A DNA stretch of 64,000 nt from positions 205,286 through 269,285 of the forward strand of contig WRHJ01000001.1 in assembly GCA_009783305.1 (NCBI GenBank), in the 5' to 3' direction. This DNA is from Candidatus Saccharimonadota bacterium (GTDB taxonomy: Bacteria > Patescibacteriota > Saccharimonadia > Saccharimonadales > Saccharimonadaceae). The translations under genes and the position numbers were made by a program. Below are positions 55,630 through 64,000 of the stretch, in pieces (the first letter of the stretch is position 1; each line of letters starts with the position of its first letter). The notes beneath the pieces were generated by a model. The model was not told the origin of the DNA and did not search any database. It was given only the letters and a program-made list of their open reading frames with translations.

Positions 55630-56502
55630 TTACTCCCGTCTTGAGCCATACTGATCTTCACCCTCCGTAAAGCCGGTGGCGCGCATGGCGAAATTAAATT
55701 TATTAACTGCACAATAGTTAAAGTCAGAAGTCAGACCAAAGATACTCCCGCTATCTGCGGTTCTGCCTTCTACGTCACAATAATCACCAGAAGACATAAT
55801 GTTAATGCCCCCCCTCATAGTAGCAAGAATAAAAGTTGCTGAATAGAAGGTCTGGCCAGTAATGTCGTGTTGCGAGGCCGGAAAAACAGAAAAATCATAA
55901 ATGATAAGATCGGATTCATCATTGTTGATGAGTTCGATGGGTTCTCCGAGTACGTCGATGATGCCGCGACTAGGATTCGCTACGACGTTCGAGCACACGC
56001 TGCGGTCTGTATCTAACACCCTTGCCATTTTATATACGCCAACCTTATCACCAGAATCGCCGGCAAACCTGAGCTGGAACACATCACTAACGTTGGTCCC
56101 CCCACTTTCACGCCAAGTAAAATAGCTAGGTTGCGTATTCCAGATGTAAGAATACATCCCTGTGCAGAAAACGCCTCTAAGCTGTGGCGGCTGGGAATCA
56201 ATAGTTGGTCTTGGAAGGGTGAAAAAGTATTTGTTAAGCGCGGCAGCAATTTCGTTGTTGCCGATATTACCGCTAGCATTTGGAACAGGATTGATGCCGA
56301 TTTGAATTGGAGAGCCGCCGACAACGCGAGACATATCATCGATTATTTGTTTGCCGTTGGCATTAACTGCACGCAAGGATAAGCCTTTTTGATAAATGCC
56401 TGTTATAAGATTCACGAGGAGGGCGATGGTAATAAGGAGTGTGCCTAAGAAGCCCATTGCTAGTATTAATTCAATGATAGTGAAGCCTTTGTGTTTTCTC
56501 AT
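55630..56502 (-). CDS. Type IV prepilin-like protein (PilW/PulJ type)
   Basis: A 290-residue prepilin. The leader KHKG is cut before FTIIELILAMGFLGTLLIT, with the key Glu at +5. The outer part is large for a minor pilin and has four or more Cys. Its ATG overlaps the TGA of the upstream pilin gene (ATGA), showing coupled translation. Likely a tip or initiation pilin; the platform and motor genes are not in the window. Confidence 0.87.
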   Translation of the reverse strand: MRKHKGFTIIELILAMGFLGTLLITIALLVNLITGIYQKGLSLRAVNANGKQIIDDMSRVVGGSPIQIGINPVPNASGNIGNNEIAAALNKYFFTLPRPTIDSQPPQLRGVFCTGMYSYIWNTQPSYFTWRESGGTNVSDVFQLRFAGDSGDKVGVYKMARVLDTDRSVCSNVVANPSRGIIDVLGEPIELINNDESDLIIYDFSVFPASQHDITGQTFYSATFILATMRGGINIMSSGDYCDVEGRTADSGSIFGLTSDFNYCAVNKFNFAMRATGFTEGEDQYGSRRE

Positions 56503-57332
56503 TCTATGATGTCCGGGTTATATAATCTAACAATGGTACCGATAGTTGAGGGAACGTATCTGCCAACGGAGTGCCAACAGGTGCGGATGTGAAAATCGAA
56601 ATACTCCGGTTGCCTCGTATTGGGGTCGCGGGTCCCACCTTTTACGGCTACAATCCAGATACCTTCAGCAGAAGAAATTTCACGGTACATAGCCTCTTCC
56701 TTAAGGTTAGCAGCATCGTTATTGGGGTCGAAGATACTGTTGCCGCCCCATTTACTATAGAGGATGCGCGGATAAACTGTAGCTTCTTTCAGTTTGTAGT
56801 CCCCTAATGAGTTCTTTGAATTGACTACCATTTTATCGAGCAACGCAGTGTAGTTTATGGTGCTATCTTCATCATACGTGATGTGAGTGTTGACATTTTC
56901 TGGCTGAATAAGACGGGTGTTGAGCACGAAGGTGTTGGTGCTGGGGTTGTGGACGCTAAAATCCCGAGTGGGATCATACGCCTCTTCACAGTTATCCCAA
57001 CTGTTGAAGCTTTCGCTGAATCTTTCAGCCAATCCGGGCGATGTCAGATCTAGAGCGTTGCGGTCTGAGGTGAGAGTTTGCCATAATGCCATGAACTGTT
57101 TGGAGCCGGTTGCAAGTTCTTTTTCGGCCAGATAGCTGTTATGGATGAAGCGCAGGGCTTCAGCTTGAGCGTCAATTTCGTTGCGCGCCATGGTGACCTC
57201 GAGAGATTTTTGGGCGGTATAGATGCCGCTATTCATGAGACTGACGGTGATGACCGCAATCAATGCAAAAACGGTGATGGAAAACAGTACCTCAACGAGA
57301 GTATCTCCGCGACGCGACTTTAGATGTTGCAT
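56499..57332 (-). CDS. Type IV prepilin-like protein (PilV type)
   Basis: A 277-residue prepilin. Leader RRG is followed by DTLVEVLFSITVFALIAVITV, with Glu at +5. The outer part ends in an aromatic-rich segment (EYFDFHIRTCWHSVGR). GGAGG lies about 10 bases before the ATG, inside the end of the upstream pilin gene (13-base overlap). Confidence 0.85.
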   Translation of the reverse strand: MQHLKSRRGDTLVEVLFSITVFALIAVITVSLMNSGIYTAQKSLEVTMARNEIDAQAEALRFIHNSYLAEKELATGSKQFMALWQTLTSDRNALDLTSPGLAERFSESFNSWDNCEEAYDPTRDFSVHNPSTNTFVLNTRLIQPENVNTHITYDEDSTINYTALLDKMVVNSKNSLGDYKLKEATVYPRILYSKWGGNSIFDPNNDAANLKEEAMYREISSAEGIWIVAVKGGTRDPNTRQPEYFDFHIRTCWHSVGRYVPSTIGTIVRLYNPDIIE

Positions 57333-58528
57333 CTATTGCCTCCAGGGTTGGTATTCGGATCAAATACCGAATCCATATCGACTAATTCGACGGCTGAGCT
57401 GTTGTGTCCATCGGCAACGATTCGGATCATGCGACGGTTGGGATCAGGCATAAAGAGATCGGGGCGGGCAACACAGATTATGACGTCCCGAATATCGTGT
57501 GGAGTTTCTGCCAGTTTGTTGCTGATAGAAATTTGATTATATATATCACTAAGGTTGGATTCAGTAATTTGGCCGCCGGAGGCTAGGTTACCAGCACAGG
57601 CTCCGCCGCCACTATTACCGATCCAGAAACGTGCTGCCGGATCGCCTGTAGACCATTCCCTGCCGTTGAGAGTAAATGTTCCGGTCGATAACTCACCGTC
57701 CAATACATATGTACGTACAGTACCGTTGCGGGGTGAACGAAATATGAGCAGGGTTAACGAAACATCATCATCTGGGTTGACGTTCTCCATTTTTGCGTCC
57801 CACCTTAGGCTGCGTGAAGATGCAGTCTGGGGCGGAGGAGCAAAACCAATAGCACAAGCAAACCGATTGATTTCTTGTTCATCTGGATTGTTGCCAGCAT
57901 TCGGGTTATAGACAGGGATATTGTTCTGATTTTTCGCTTCTACGATAAGCCTAACGTTATCGCCGGCAATACCGGCTCGAGACAAGAGGTCAATGTCGCT
58001 TAATTGTGCAAAAGGCGTGGCGCCGTCATAATCTCGTTCAATTTCTGCGAAGTCCTTGCCAATGAGCGGACGAGTAGAGATAGCGCTGCTGCCAGAGCCT
58101 ATGGTGAGTATGACGCCATAGACGGCGCAATTTGTGCGGCCCCGTCCTATGTTGGCGCCCATGTCGCCAGAGGATCCGACGAATTGACCGTTCGAAAACA
58201 AGCTTTTATAAACAGCCTCTTGAAAACCTTTATATTGACCGTTCCCAGAAGGAACGAAAAAGTCTGAAAATTGCGGCGGGCCAATGGTAGAGGTGCACAG
58301 AGCAGCTAGCTCTCGTTCGGGAATTTGCGGATTGACAACGGTGGAATACTGCGAGCGCAAAAACTCTGCCAAGTCTTGGACGGCGTCATTGTAGCGATAG
58401 CGAGCGACAGTTGCACCAGCGCCAGCGATGATGCCGATAATCAGCACGCCGGATATAGCGAGGAAAATCATCACCTCAATAATAGTGAAGCCGAAGACGC
58501 GCTTCTTGCGACCCCATCCTTTTGTCAT
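57320..58528 (-). CDS. Type IV prepilin-like protein with large outer domain
   Basis: About 402 residues. RVFG is followed by FTIIEVMIFLAISGVLIIGI, a classical prepilin cleavage site and helix. The outer part has paired Cys residues (LCTST, TNCAV, FACAI, ACAGN, IICVA, RCNI), again fitting a disulfide-dependent surface. The start at 58528 is chosen because a TATACT box lies six bases upstream and no ribosome site is present; the earlier in-frame ATGs precede that box. First gene of the four-pilin operon. Confidence 0.84.
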   Translation of the reverse strand: MTKGWGRKKRVFGFTIIEVMIFLAISGVLIIGIIAGAGATVARYRYNDAVQDLAEFLRSQYSTVVNPQIPERELAALCTSTIGPPQFSDFFVPSGNGQYKGFQEAVYKSLFSNGQFVGSSGDMGANIGRGRTNCAVYGVILTIGSGSSAISTRPLIGKDFAEIERDYDGATPFAQLSDIDLLSRAGIAGDNVRLIVEAKNQNNIPVYNPNAGNNPDEQEINRFACAIGFAPPPQTASSRSLRWDAKMENVNPDDDVSLTLLIFRSPRNGTVRTYVLDGELSTGTFTLNGREWSTGDPAARFWIGNSGGGACAGNLASGGQITESNLSDIYNQISISNKLAETPHDIRDVIICVARPDLFMPDPNRRMIRIVADGHNSSAVELVDMDSVFDPNTNPGGNRCNI

Positions 58529-58534
58529 GCTATT

Positions 58535-58540
58535 AGTATA
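58535..58540 (-). promoter_or_regulatory. -10 box, leaderless promoter of the pilin operon
   Basis: TATACT on the minus strand ends six bases before the ATG at 58528. Confidence 0.5.
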
Positions 58541-58597
58541 CATGAGTAATTTGTGAAATAGTATATTGATTTTCATTTTCTACCACCTTGTTGCATG

Positions 58598-61500
58598 TTA
58601 ATACCTCGGCGCCAATTCGCGGGTGTAAGTAGTGACGGCCTGCGAGAAGCGTTGAGCCTGGTTGTATGCCCAAAGGAAAGTGTCAGCACGAAGATTGAAT
58701 ATTTCAGCGGGCACGATAGATTCACTCCCGATGCCAGCGCCAGCGGTACGATTCAGAATAAGCTCATTGGCGAAGACTGGGCCATTGATGGTAAGTGTTC
58801 GATTGCAGATGGTAGAAGTTAAGTCGCTGAAGCTAATAAGGTTGCTTGAGTTGACGTCAATACGGCCGCAAGTATTAATTTTACCGGATCCGGTGCCATT
58901 TTTACCTACAATGAGCCACGCATCAATATTGGTGACTCTGCTAGTGACGATAACGTCACCAGCAAATATGATATATTGCGGGAGTTGTGCAATAGACTCG
59001 TACGTTTCGGGTATACAGCCAGTGCCGGAGACGTTCCCGTATACGAGGTTGCCATCAATTGTGAGTGTGCCGGATATGTCGTAGACGGTGGTGTTACTAT
59101 ATCTTCCGGATGCTGATTTTAATTTGCATAAGCTATAGGTGGCGGCTGCACTGTCCGGACCGCCATAGAATGTTGCGTCGCCATTAATTTTGACATACCT
59201 GGCACCATTTTGGAGGCAGATATAGGATGCATTTTCGGGTGGTTGCAAATTTCCATTCGCATCATAAGAGCAGGCCCCTCCTGTCGTGATGCGTGCGCCA
59301 GAGACTTGAGTCGGGGGATGGTTTGGTGCAGTATAGCGTGAAATTAACCGATTAAGAATAGTGTTGCTCATAGAATTGATCGTGGACTTGCCCACGGTGG
59401 AATTAGTGTTACAACTGTTGTTACTGAAGGTCTGAGTGGAATACGTGCAGAGTTCGGGTTGATTGGCATGCTTTACATTAAAGTAGTCACTGGTAGTAGT
59501 TGAGATGGCGGTGGGATTGCCACGGTTGTTGAGATCGTAACCGAAGGCTGCACCAGAGGCGAAACCTTCAACAGTGTTTTGGCGGGCGATGGCTTCGTAT
59601 TCTGACCAGGAGCCGAAGACGCGGCGGTTGTCGTTTTGGACATTGGAGCTAAATAGTGCGGAAAGTTCGCCAGTGGGAACGTATCCTCCGGCCAATGGAA
59701 CTTTTTTGGACTGGGAAGTGGAAATAGGTCCGGTGGTATAGACGCCGGCACTGCGGAATTGAACGGATGGCTTTTTGCCAATGGTGCGGCAGGTTGGTTC
59801 GGAGAAATTCCAGATGGTACCAGCTTCAAGGAGGGCGACTTCGCCTACGCCAGCAGGTCCAGTTGTGTAGTTGTGGCTATCGGCTGGCCAGACGCCAACG
59901 GCTACGCAGAACTTGGTGCCGACTTCGTAATCTGGGATAGCAACGTCTTTATTGAAGATGTTTATGCTGGGTAGGCCGCGGAGGTTACTATCTGGGTTGA
60001 ATCTGATTTTATCGGTGCCTGCACGAGTAAGATTATTGAGGTTCTGAATAGAACTATCTAATCGACGGCACTCGCTGGCGCCTTGTCGGTAATAGCTGCA
60101 GGCGGTGGGGTAGGCGCTGACAAGCTTTCGGTTGGCCGGGTCTGAACCGTCGCTGGAATGCGCAATGCTAGTGAAAGGAGTACTGGGAGGCACGATGAAC
60201 ATGACGACATCGTAAAAGGTGGGTTTGGTCATGGTAGCATAGCCTTCGTTGTTATTATAAACGTCTATATTCCTGCGCCTGTCAATGCTGACGCTAGAGC
60301 CGACGTTGACGTCGCTGCCACCGTAGACGACAGGAGTTTGGGTTATGGTAACGGAAATTGAAGTATTGTAGTTGTAGGGGATTTTGACCATGCCGTAGGT
60401 ATTTACGGTGCCGGATTGATTAGCGGCAACACTGAAGTAGTCGTTGGTGTGGGTGACGTAGTGAGTGTCACAACAAGTATCACATCCGTATTCGTCACAA
60501 CCGCAAGACCAGCAGTCAGTATGATACCAACCGTGTCGGCCTTCGTTGCGGTTCTTTGTGTAGACTGTACCGTTATATGTCATGGTTTGCTTGATAGTTT
60601 TGCCAAGATCGGAGATGGATATGCTGTGGCAACCTGATGGTCTTGATGCAAAGCCTGGAACTTGGTAACCTCCCGGTACCGATGCAGCAAAGCCGGAAGT
60701 TTGTATGAAGCAAGAGAAAGCTGTATTCCCTGTGCTGGGACTATAAATGACTCTCTCGGTGGGATCACCGGTGGCGACTTCCTTACAGTCGGTGGAACGC
60801 TGGGTACCAAAGAAATAGGATTGGCTAGGATCGGCTAGGATATTACAGGTACCGGCGCCAGCTACGATTTGAGTTTTGGGTCCATTAGCCGTTGGGCTGT
60901 GGCCACCTTCGGCGCCGTGATAAGTTGATACTCTGGTTGATTGGGCGCCGGGGAAGAGACAGTGCATAAACTGGACAGAATCACCTGGCTTGGCCCAGAC
61001 TATATTGTCAGCGGAAATACCTTGCTTCCAAGTGCCAGCTGCAGTAGTCATATTGCGAGCAGCAGAAAGTCCAACTGTGCGGCCTTCGTCTTCGGTAGCA
61101 ATATGCCCTGCTGGTATAGGCAACATGCAGGCGGTATTTACTGGACTAACTGTGATGACGGCGCAGGCTCTTGAAAAACTCTCGCCACCGCTCCATTGAT
61201 TGTTAGTCCCTAATGTCTTGTTCTGATATACTAACCTCTCACAAATAGTTACTGTCTGCCTGGATGCTCCATAGGCCACAGTAGGCATGACGACAGTATA
61301 TGTGTGAGGACTAACTACCGTAAGCCCGTTTTGATTAGCGGCAGTTGGTATGTAAGTGCCAGACATTGCTACCGCTGGCGAAGCTGCAGACATTGACACA
61401 ATTGATCCGCTAGTCTCTAGGTTATTAGTCCATGCTTTTTGGACTTGTACTTGGGGCAATGGGCCAACGAATCGCATATCATGATTGAAAGTTACTGTTA

Positions 61501-62437
61501 CAGTGGCTCCAGAATCTACGGTCATAGATGCATTAGCTGTTGCTCGGTCTACCCAGTTCGTATCGCTGCTGGCGCCGCTACCGACGCGAACAGTAGATTT
61601 TGAATCAACTCGTGCGCCTTGGGGAGTTCCTAATCCCACGCAGAAGAAGGCGAGCTGATCGTCAGTACTTATCTTTAAGGAGTTCATGACCAATTGCATT
61701 AGCATGAAGTAAGTGTAGGGATATGTTCCATATGCGTCTGTCAATGATGATTGCCCGGGCACAATGCTATCCCACCAGCCACCAGGATTTCTGGCTGGGT
61801 CATATATATCGTGAGCATGATTGGCGCCTACTTTAAGGTTGTTTACATGCAATATGCTGCCGGCACTGTCTAGTTGGGGGTGGCTAAAATAGTCTTTATA
61901 AACATTTTCCGGGAAACTGCCAAGTCCGGAGGGGAAGATGGAGAATTTTTTATATTTTGCTAAACTGCCACTAACGAAGTTTCTTAACCTAAAATCGGGG
62001 TCAGGTACATTGGGTGATTTGGGGTAGCTGCCGTCATATCCTACCCATATCACCATTCCACTCGTATTTGTATTGCTGACCTTATTTGTACAAGTTCTAT
62101 ATGCTTCAATGCCGGTGGCATACGTTCTTTCGTTGGAAGCTTCGTCGGCTTTCCATGCCTGTTCGAATTCGGCTATTGTCCCTAGAATATAATGCGGGCA
62201 ACGTTGTGCCTGCGCTAGGGCATTGCCGCCATCGTAGCCGTAGAAACAACATGCACTAGTCCCGGGAGTCAAATTACCACACGAGCCACCCCCGCCACTG
62301 CCGCTACCACTCCCGCCAAGACCTCCAGTTGGCGGTGTACCGTCTGCAAAAGCTGTATCGGCGGACATTATTGTCCCCAAGCCGATGATAGCTAAAAGCG
62401 CCGCTACGATATATGGACGTAAACGCTTGATTTTCAT
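58598..62437 (-). CDS. Giant Cys-rich secreted protein of the pilus locus
   Basis: 1279 residues. Signal peptide (about 9-31), a Gly/Ser spacer (GGLGGSGSGSGGGGSCG), then a long outer region with about 40 Cys residues, including a dense cluster CWSCGCDEYGCDTCCDTHY. The C-terminal ~250 residues contain beta-solenoid-like phrases (YDISGTLTIDGNLVYGN, QYIIFAGDVIVTS, TLTINGPVFANELIL). No enzyme motif is seen. Its place upstream of the pilins suggests a pilus-tip or host-contact adhesin, like PilY1 in role but not in sequence. GGAGG lies before the ATG; coupled to the TPR-like gene. Confidence 0.82.
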   Translation of the reverse strand: MKIKRLRPYIVAALLAIIGLGTIMSADTAFADGTPPTGGLGGSGSGSGGGGSCGNLTPGTSACCFYGYDGGNALAQAQRCPHYILGTIAEFEQAWKADEASNERTYATGIEAYRTCTNKVSNTNTSGMVIWVGYDGSYPKSPNVPDPDFRLRNFVSGSLAKYKKFSIFPSGLGSFPENVYKDYFSHPQLDSAGSILHVNNLKVGANHAHDIYDPARNPGGWWDSIVPGQSSLTDAYGTYPYTYFMLMQLVMNSLKISTDDQLAFFCVGLGTPQGARVDSKSTVRVGSGASSDTNWVDRATANASMTVDSGATVTVTFNHDMRFVGPLPQVQVQKAWTNNLETSGSIVSMSAASPAVAMSGTYIPTAANQNGLTVVSPHTYTVVMPTVAYGASRQTVTICERLVYQNKTLGTNNQWSGGESFSRACAVITVSPVNTACMLPIPAGHIATEDEGRTVGLSAARNMTTAAGTWKQGISADNIVWAKPGDSVQFMHCLFPGAQSTRVSTYHGAEGGHSPTANGPKTQIVAGAGTCNILADPSQSYFFGTQRSTDCKEVATGDPTERVIYSPSTGNTAFSCFIQTSGFAASVPGGYQVPGFASRPSGCHSISISDLGKTIKQTMTYNGTVYTKNRNEGRHGWYHTDCWSCGCDEYGCDTCCDTHYVTHTNDYFSVAANQSGTVNTYGMVKIPYNYNTSISVTITQTPVVYGGSDVNVGSSVSIDRRRNIDVYNNNEGYATMTKPTFYDVVMFIVPPSTPFTSIAHSSDGSDPANRKLVSAYPTACSYYRQGASECRRLDSSIQNLNNLTRAGTDKIRFNPDSNLRGLPSINIFNKDVAIPDYEVGTKFCVAVGVWPADSHNYTTGPAGVGEVALLEAGTIWNFSEPTCRTIGKKPSVQFRSAGVYTTGPISTSQSKKVPLAGGYVPTGELSALFSSNVQNDNRRVFGSWSEYEAIARQNTVEGFASGAAFGYDLNNRGNPTAISTTTSDYFNVKHANQPELCTYSTQTFSNNSCNTNSTVGKSTINSMSNTILNRLISRYTAPNHPPTQVSGARITTGGACSYDANGNLQPPENASYICLQNGARYVKINGDATFYGGPDSAAATYSLCKLKSASGRYSNTTVYDISGTLTIDGNLVYGNVSGTGCIPETYESIAQLPQYIIFAGDVIVTSRVTNIDAWLIVGKNGTGSGKINTCGRIDVNSSNLISFSDLTSTICNRTLTINGPVFANELILNRTAGAGIGSESIVPAEIFNLRADTFLWAYNQAQRFSQAVTTYTRELAPRY

Positions 62438-62440
62438 AGC

Positions 62441-63142
62441 TTATTCCTCCTCCCCCCTTAGTTCATTGAGTTGCAATTGATATAGAGTTCTCACGAATGC
62501 CCAACTTTCAAAAGGTAGTTGCACGGCGTCGTCTGGAAATGCAACTAGCCTCTCTAGATACTCTATTTGCAATTCTACTAAGCCCATCAGACCATAGGTA
62601 TCTACTAACCCACCCATCAATCTGGCTCTGGTCGTATCGTCTGGAGCCGCAGCGATGCCTCTTTCTAATAAATTTACCGAGTCTTGGAAAAATAGATTTG
62701 TGTTGTATAAATCAGCAAGAGACAAAATTACCAAGGTAGCGGACAGGCTGTCGGACATGTCAATTTTACCGTCTTTTTCGTTATCTCTTACAAAGTCTTC
62801 TAACCTTTGTCTTAGTTCATTTCGGTCGCCATCATAGTTGCCAGATAAGTACCTGGCTACATCATCCGCCAAATCTATTGATTCGCCAGATTCGACTTGT
62901 TCAGTTTGATCTTCGTTGCCATTAATTACGCTGATCAGAATTAAACCGCCTATGATCAAGGCTGCTAATACTAAAACGCCACCTGAAATTAATAATATTT
63001 TTTTGCGATATTTCTTTAGGTTCTCTTTAAATACTTCGCCTGGAGCTTTTTTGATTTTTGAAAAATATTTTGGTTTTTCTTTTTTTAAAATGTCGGCAGA
63101 ACGGAACTGCACACCCTCTTGTTTTAAATCCTTATCTTCCAT
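62441..63142 (-). CDS. Membrane-anchored TPR-like protein
   Basis: About 233 residues. A basic cytoplasmic start (KKEKPKYFSKIKKAPGEVFK, continuing Lys-rich), one membrane segment (about 48-70), then a helical outer part with TPR-like pairing (LADLYNTNLFFQDSVNLLER, LMGGLVDTYGLMGLVELQIE). Start 63142: TACAAT is seven bases upstream, and the earlier ATG precedes that box. It is the first gene before the giant protein (three bases between them), so it may be its assembly factor. Confidence 0.75.
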   Translation of the reverse strand: MEDKDLKQEGVQFRSADILKKEKPKYFSKIKKAPGEVFKENLKKYRKKILLISGGVLVLAALIIGGLILISVINGNEDQTEQVESGESIDLADDVARYLSGNYDGDRNELRQRLEDFVRDNEKDGKIDMSDSLSATLVILSLADLYNTNLFFQDSVNLLERGIAAAPDDTTRARLMGGLVDTYGLMGLVELQIEYLERLVAFPDDAVQLPFESWAFVRTLYQLQLNELRGEEE

Positions 63143-63149
63143 ATACAAA

Positions 63150-63155
63150 ATTGTA
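63150..63155 (-). promoter_or_regulatory. -10 box, leaderless promoter of the TPR-like gene
   Basis: TACAAT on the minus strand ends seven bases before the ATG at 63142. Confidence 0.55.
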
Positions 63156-63306
63156 ACGTATATTTTCAAAATGTTAAAGCCTATTTTTCTGCATAGCGCT
63201 CATTGTTGCGAAAATGAAAACCTATTGATACGCTTGAAATGTAAGCAGAGTACGGCCGATATGGTCATACTCTTTGAATATGTACTTTAAAGGAGGTATC
63301 ACTGTT

Positions 63307-64000
63307 ATGTTAAAGAAAAAAGTAGTTGCGCTATCCCTGATCGTTCTTGTTATGTTTTCCCTGTCCACGCCTGCGATGGCTGCAAAAACACCAACCTTTT
63401 CCGACGTCACAGAATCCCATTGGGCATTTGCTTGCATCGAAAGCTGTTATACTAAAGGTCTCATGCAGGGGGTTGGAGGCGGTAAATTTGACCCGAATAG
63501 ACTAGTCACCAACGCCGAAATGGTTCAGACTCTGTACAACATCTACAAAGACCGCACGTCCGATATGGTTGACCCGCCACACTTAAACGACGTTGCTGAA
63601 GATGCTTGGTATCATGATGCTGCCTATTGGGCTGTACGCAGCGGTATCGCAAATTATAGCTCTCGTCCAGGCAATCCAGTTGCTGGGGAGACAGACTATA
63701 TGATATATAGTTTTGTTCCTTCCCTAACCATCGGGGGACGCATGACCGCAGTCGCATACCTGGGCAGGTTGGCAGATGCGTTAGGCGTGACTTTGCCAAA
63801 AACTGTTGCTGCCGTCACATTCCCAGACGCCGAGTTCTACTATCTCGAAGATTCGGATGGTAACCCAATACTTTCAGAACGACGCAACCTGGCACCTAGC
63901 GTCACCGCGTATATCTACGCACTGCAGCGTGCCGGCATCGTCAGCGGGTATCCAGACGGTACTTTCCGTCCCAACTATGGCCTGACGAGAGCCGAATGGG
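63307..64000 (+). CDS. SLH-domain (S-layer homology) protein, N-terminal part
   Basis: The frame from the ATG at 63307 stays open to the window end (231 codons). A signal peptide (LSLIVLVMFSLSTPAMA) is followed by at least three SLH repeats: TFSDVTESHWAFACIESCYT with GKFDPNRLVTNAEMVQTL, LNDVAEDAWYHDAAYWAVRS with a degenerate end, and AGIVSGYPDGTFRPNYGLTR. SLH domains bind pyruvylated cell-wall polymers. AAAGGAGG lies eight to ten bases ahead. Codon use (C-ending codons, TAC, AAC, ATC) differs from the neighbours, hinting at acquisition from a Firmicute-type donor. Confidence 0.88.
   Translation, partial: MLKKKVVALSLIVLVMFSLSTPAMAAKTPTFSDVTESHWAFACIESCYTKGLMQGVGGGKFDPNRLVTNAEMVQTLYNIYKDRTSDMVDPPHLNDVAEDAWYHDAAYWAVRSGIANYSSRPGNPVAGETDYMIYSFVPSLTIGGRMTAVAYLGRLADALGVTLPKTVAAVTFPDAEFYYLEDSDGNPILSERRNLAPSVTAYIYALQRAGIVSGYPDGTFRPNYGLTRAEW

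Noticed and set aside
1..64000. UGA recoded as Gly or Trp (as in Gracilibacteria/SR1)
   Set aside because: TGA serves as a stop in many genes with overlapping ATGA junctions, and conserved proteins contain no in-frame TGA.

Overview
The window looks like a chromosome segment of a Candidate Phyla Radiation (Patescibacteria) bacterium, most likely a Saccharibacteria (TM7) relative. The support is inferential: small compact genes, no biosynthetic pathways, type IV pilin-like genes beside giant secreted proteins, a short alanyl-tRNA synthetase, an RRM protein, CPR-style Cys-rich 'CPNLPGIQ' surface repeats, and standard-code stops (UGA is a stop). About 45 protein genes, two tRNAs (Val-GAC, Lys-UUU) and one probable small RNA are visible. 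No insertion sequence, rRNA or CRISPR array was seen.

Layout. 1-747: start of a large secreted protein leaving the window. 830-5674: an unknown protein, a membrane/DsbA-like redox pair, a SpoU methyltransferase, small proteins (one with no ATG), a HAD nucleotidase-like protein and thymidylate synthase. 5739-14635 (minus strand): RarA, Nudix, GalU, GpmI, then a cobalamin/ribonucleotide reductase cassette: class II RNR (nrdJ), a transcobalamin-like DUF4430 protein, an ECF-S-like membrane protein, thioredoxin and cobalamin adenosyltransferase, behind a promoter carrying two NrdR-type boxes. 14636-25938: a histidine kinase of odd architecture, AlaRS, an FtsA/PilM-like ATPase, a kinase/receiver pair with a pseudouridine synthase, and a ClpC-type ATPase with a small companion. 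26167-32846: a small membrane protein, a large membrane-anchored protein, a RuvX-MltG-GH73 fusion, a LysM-CHAP hydrolase, Obg and an RRM protein. 33000-33151: a probable small RNA. 33163-44573: a metalloprotease with Ig-like repeats, MnmA and NifS, a transporter, TatD with two small genes, a transglutaminase-like protein and TypA. 44627-54068: surface proteins, including an S8 protease with MBG/YDG repeats and a set resembling the Firmicutes csc/WxL clusters. 54249-63142: four pilin-like proteins, a 1279-residue Cys-rich giant and a TPR-like membrane protein. 63307 to the end: an SLH-domain protein with different codon use.

Two features recur. Fifteen genes have a -10 box 6-9 bases before the start codon and no Shine-Dalgarno sequence in the predicted message, implying leaderless mRNAs for operon-first genes, while internal genes use GGAGG-type sites. 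Two housekeeping genes (obg, tatD) carry in-frame insertions made of inverted repeats with about 28-30 base arms, resembling in-gene palindromic elements. The strongest system-level story is the NrdR-box-controlled operon that appears to join B12 capture, adenosylation, thioredoxin and the B12-dependent reductase in one transcript.
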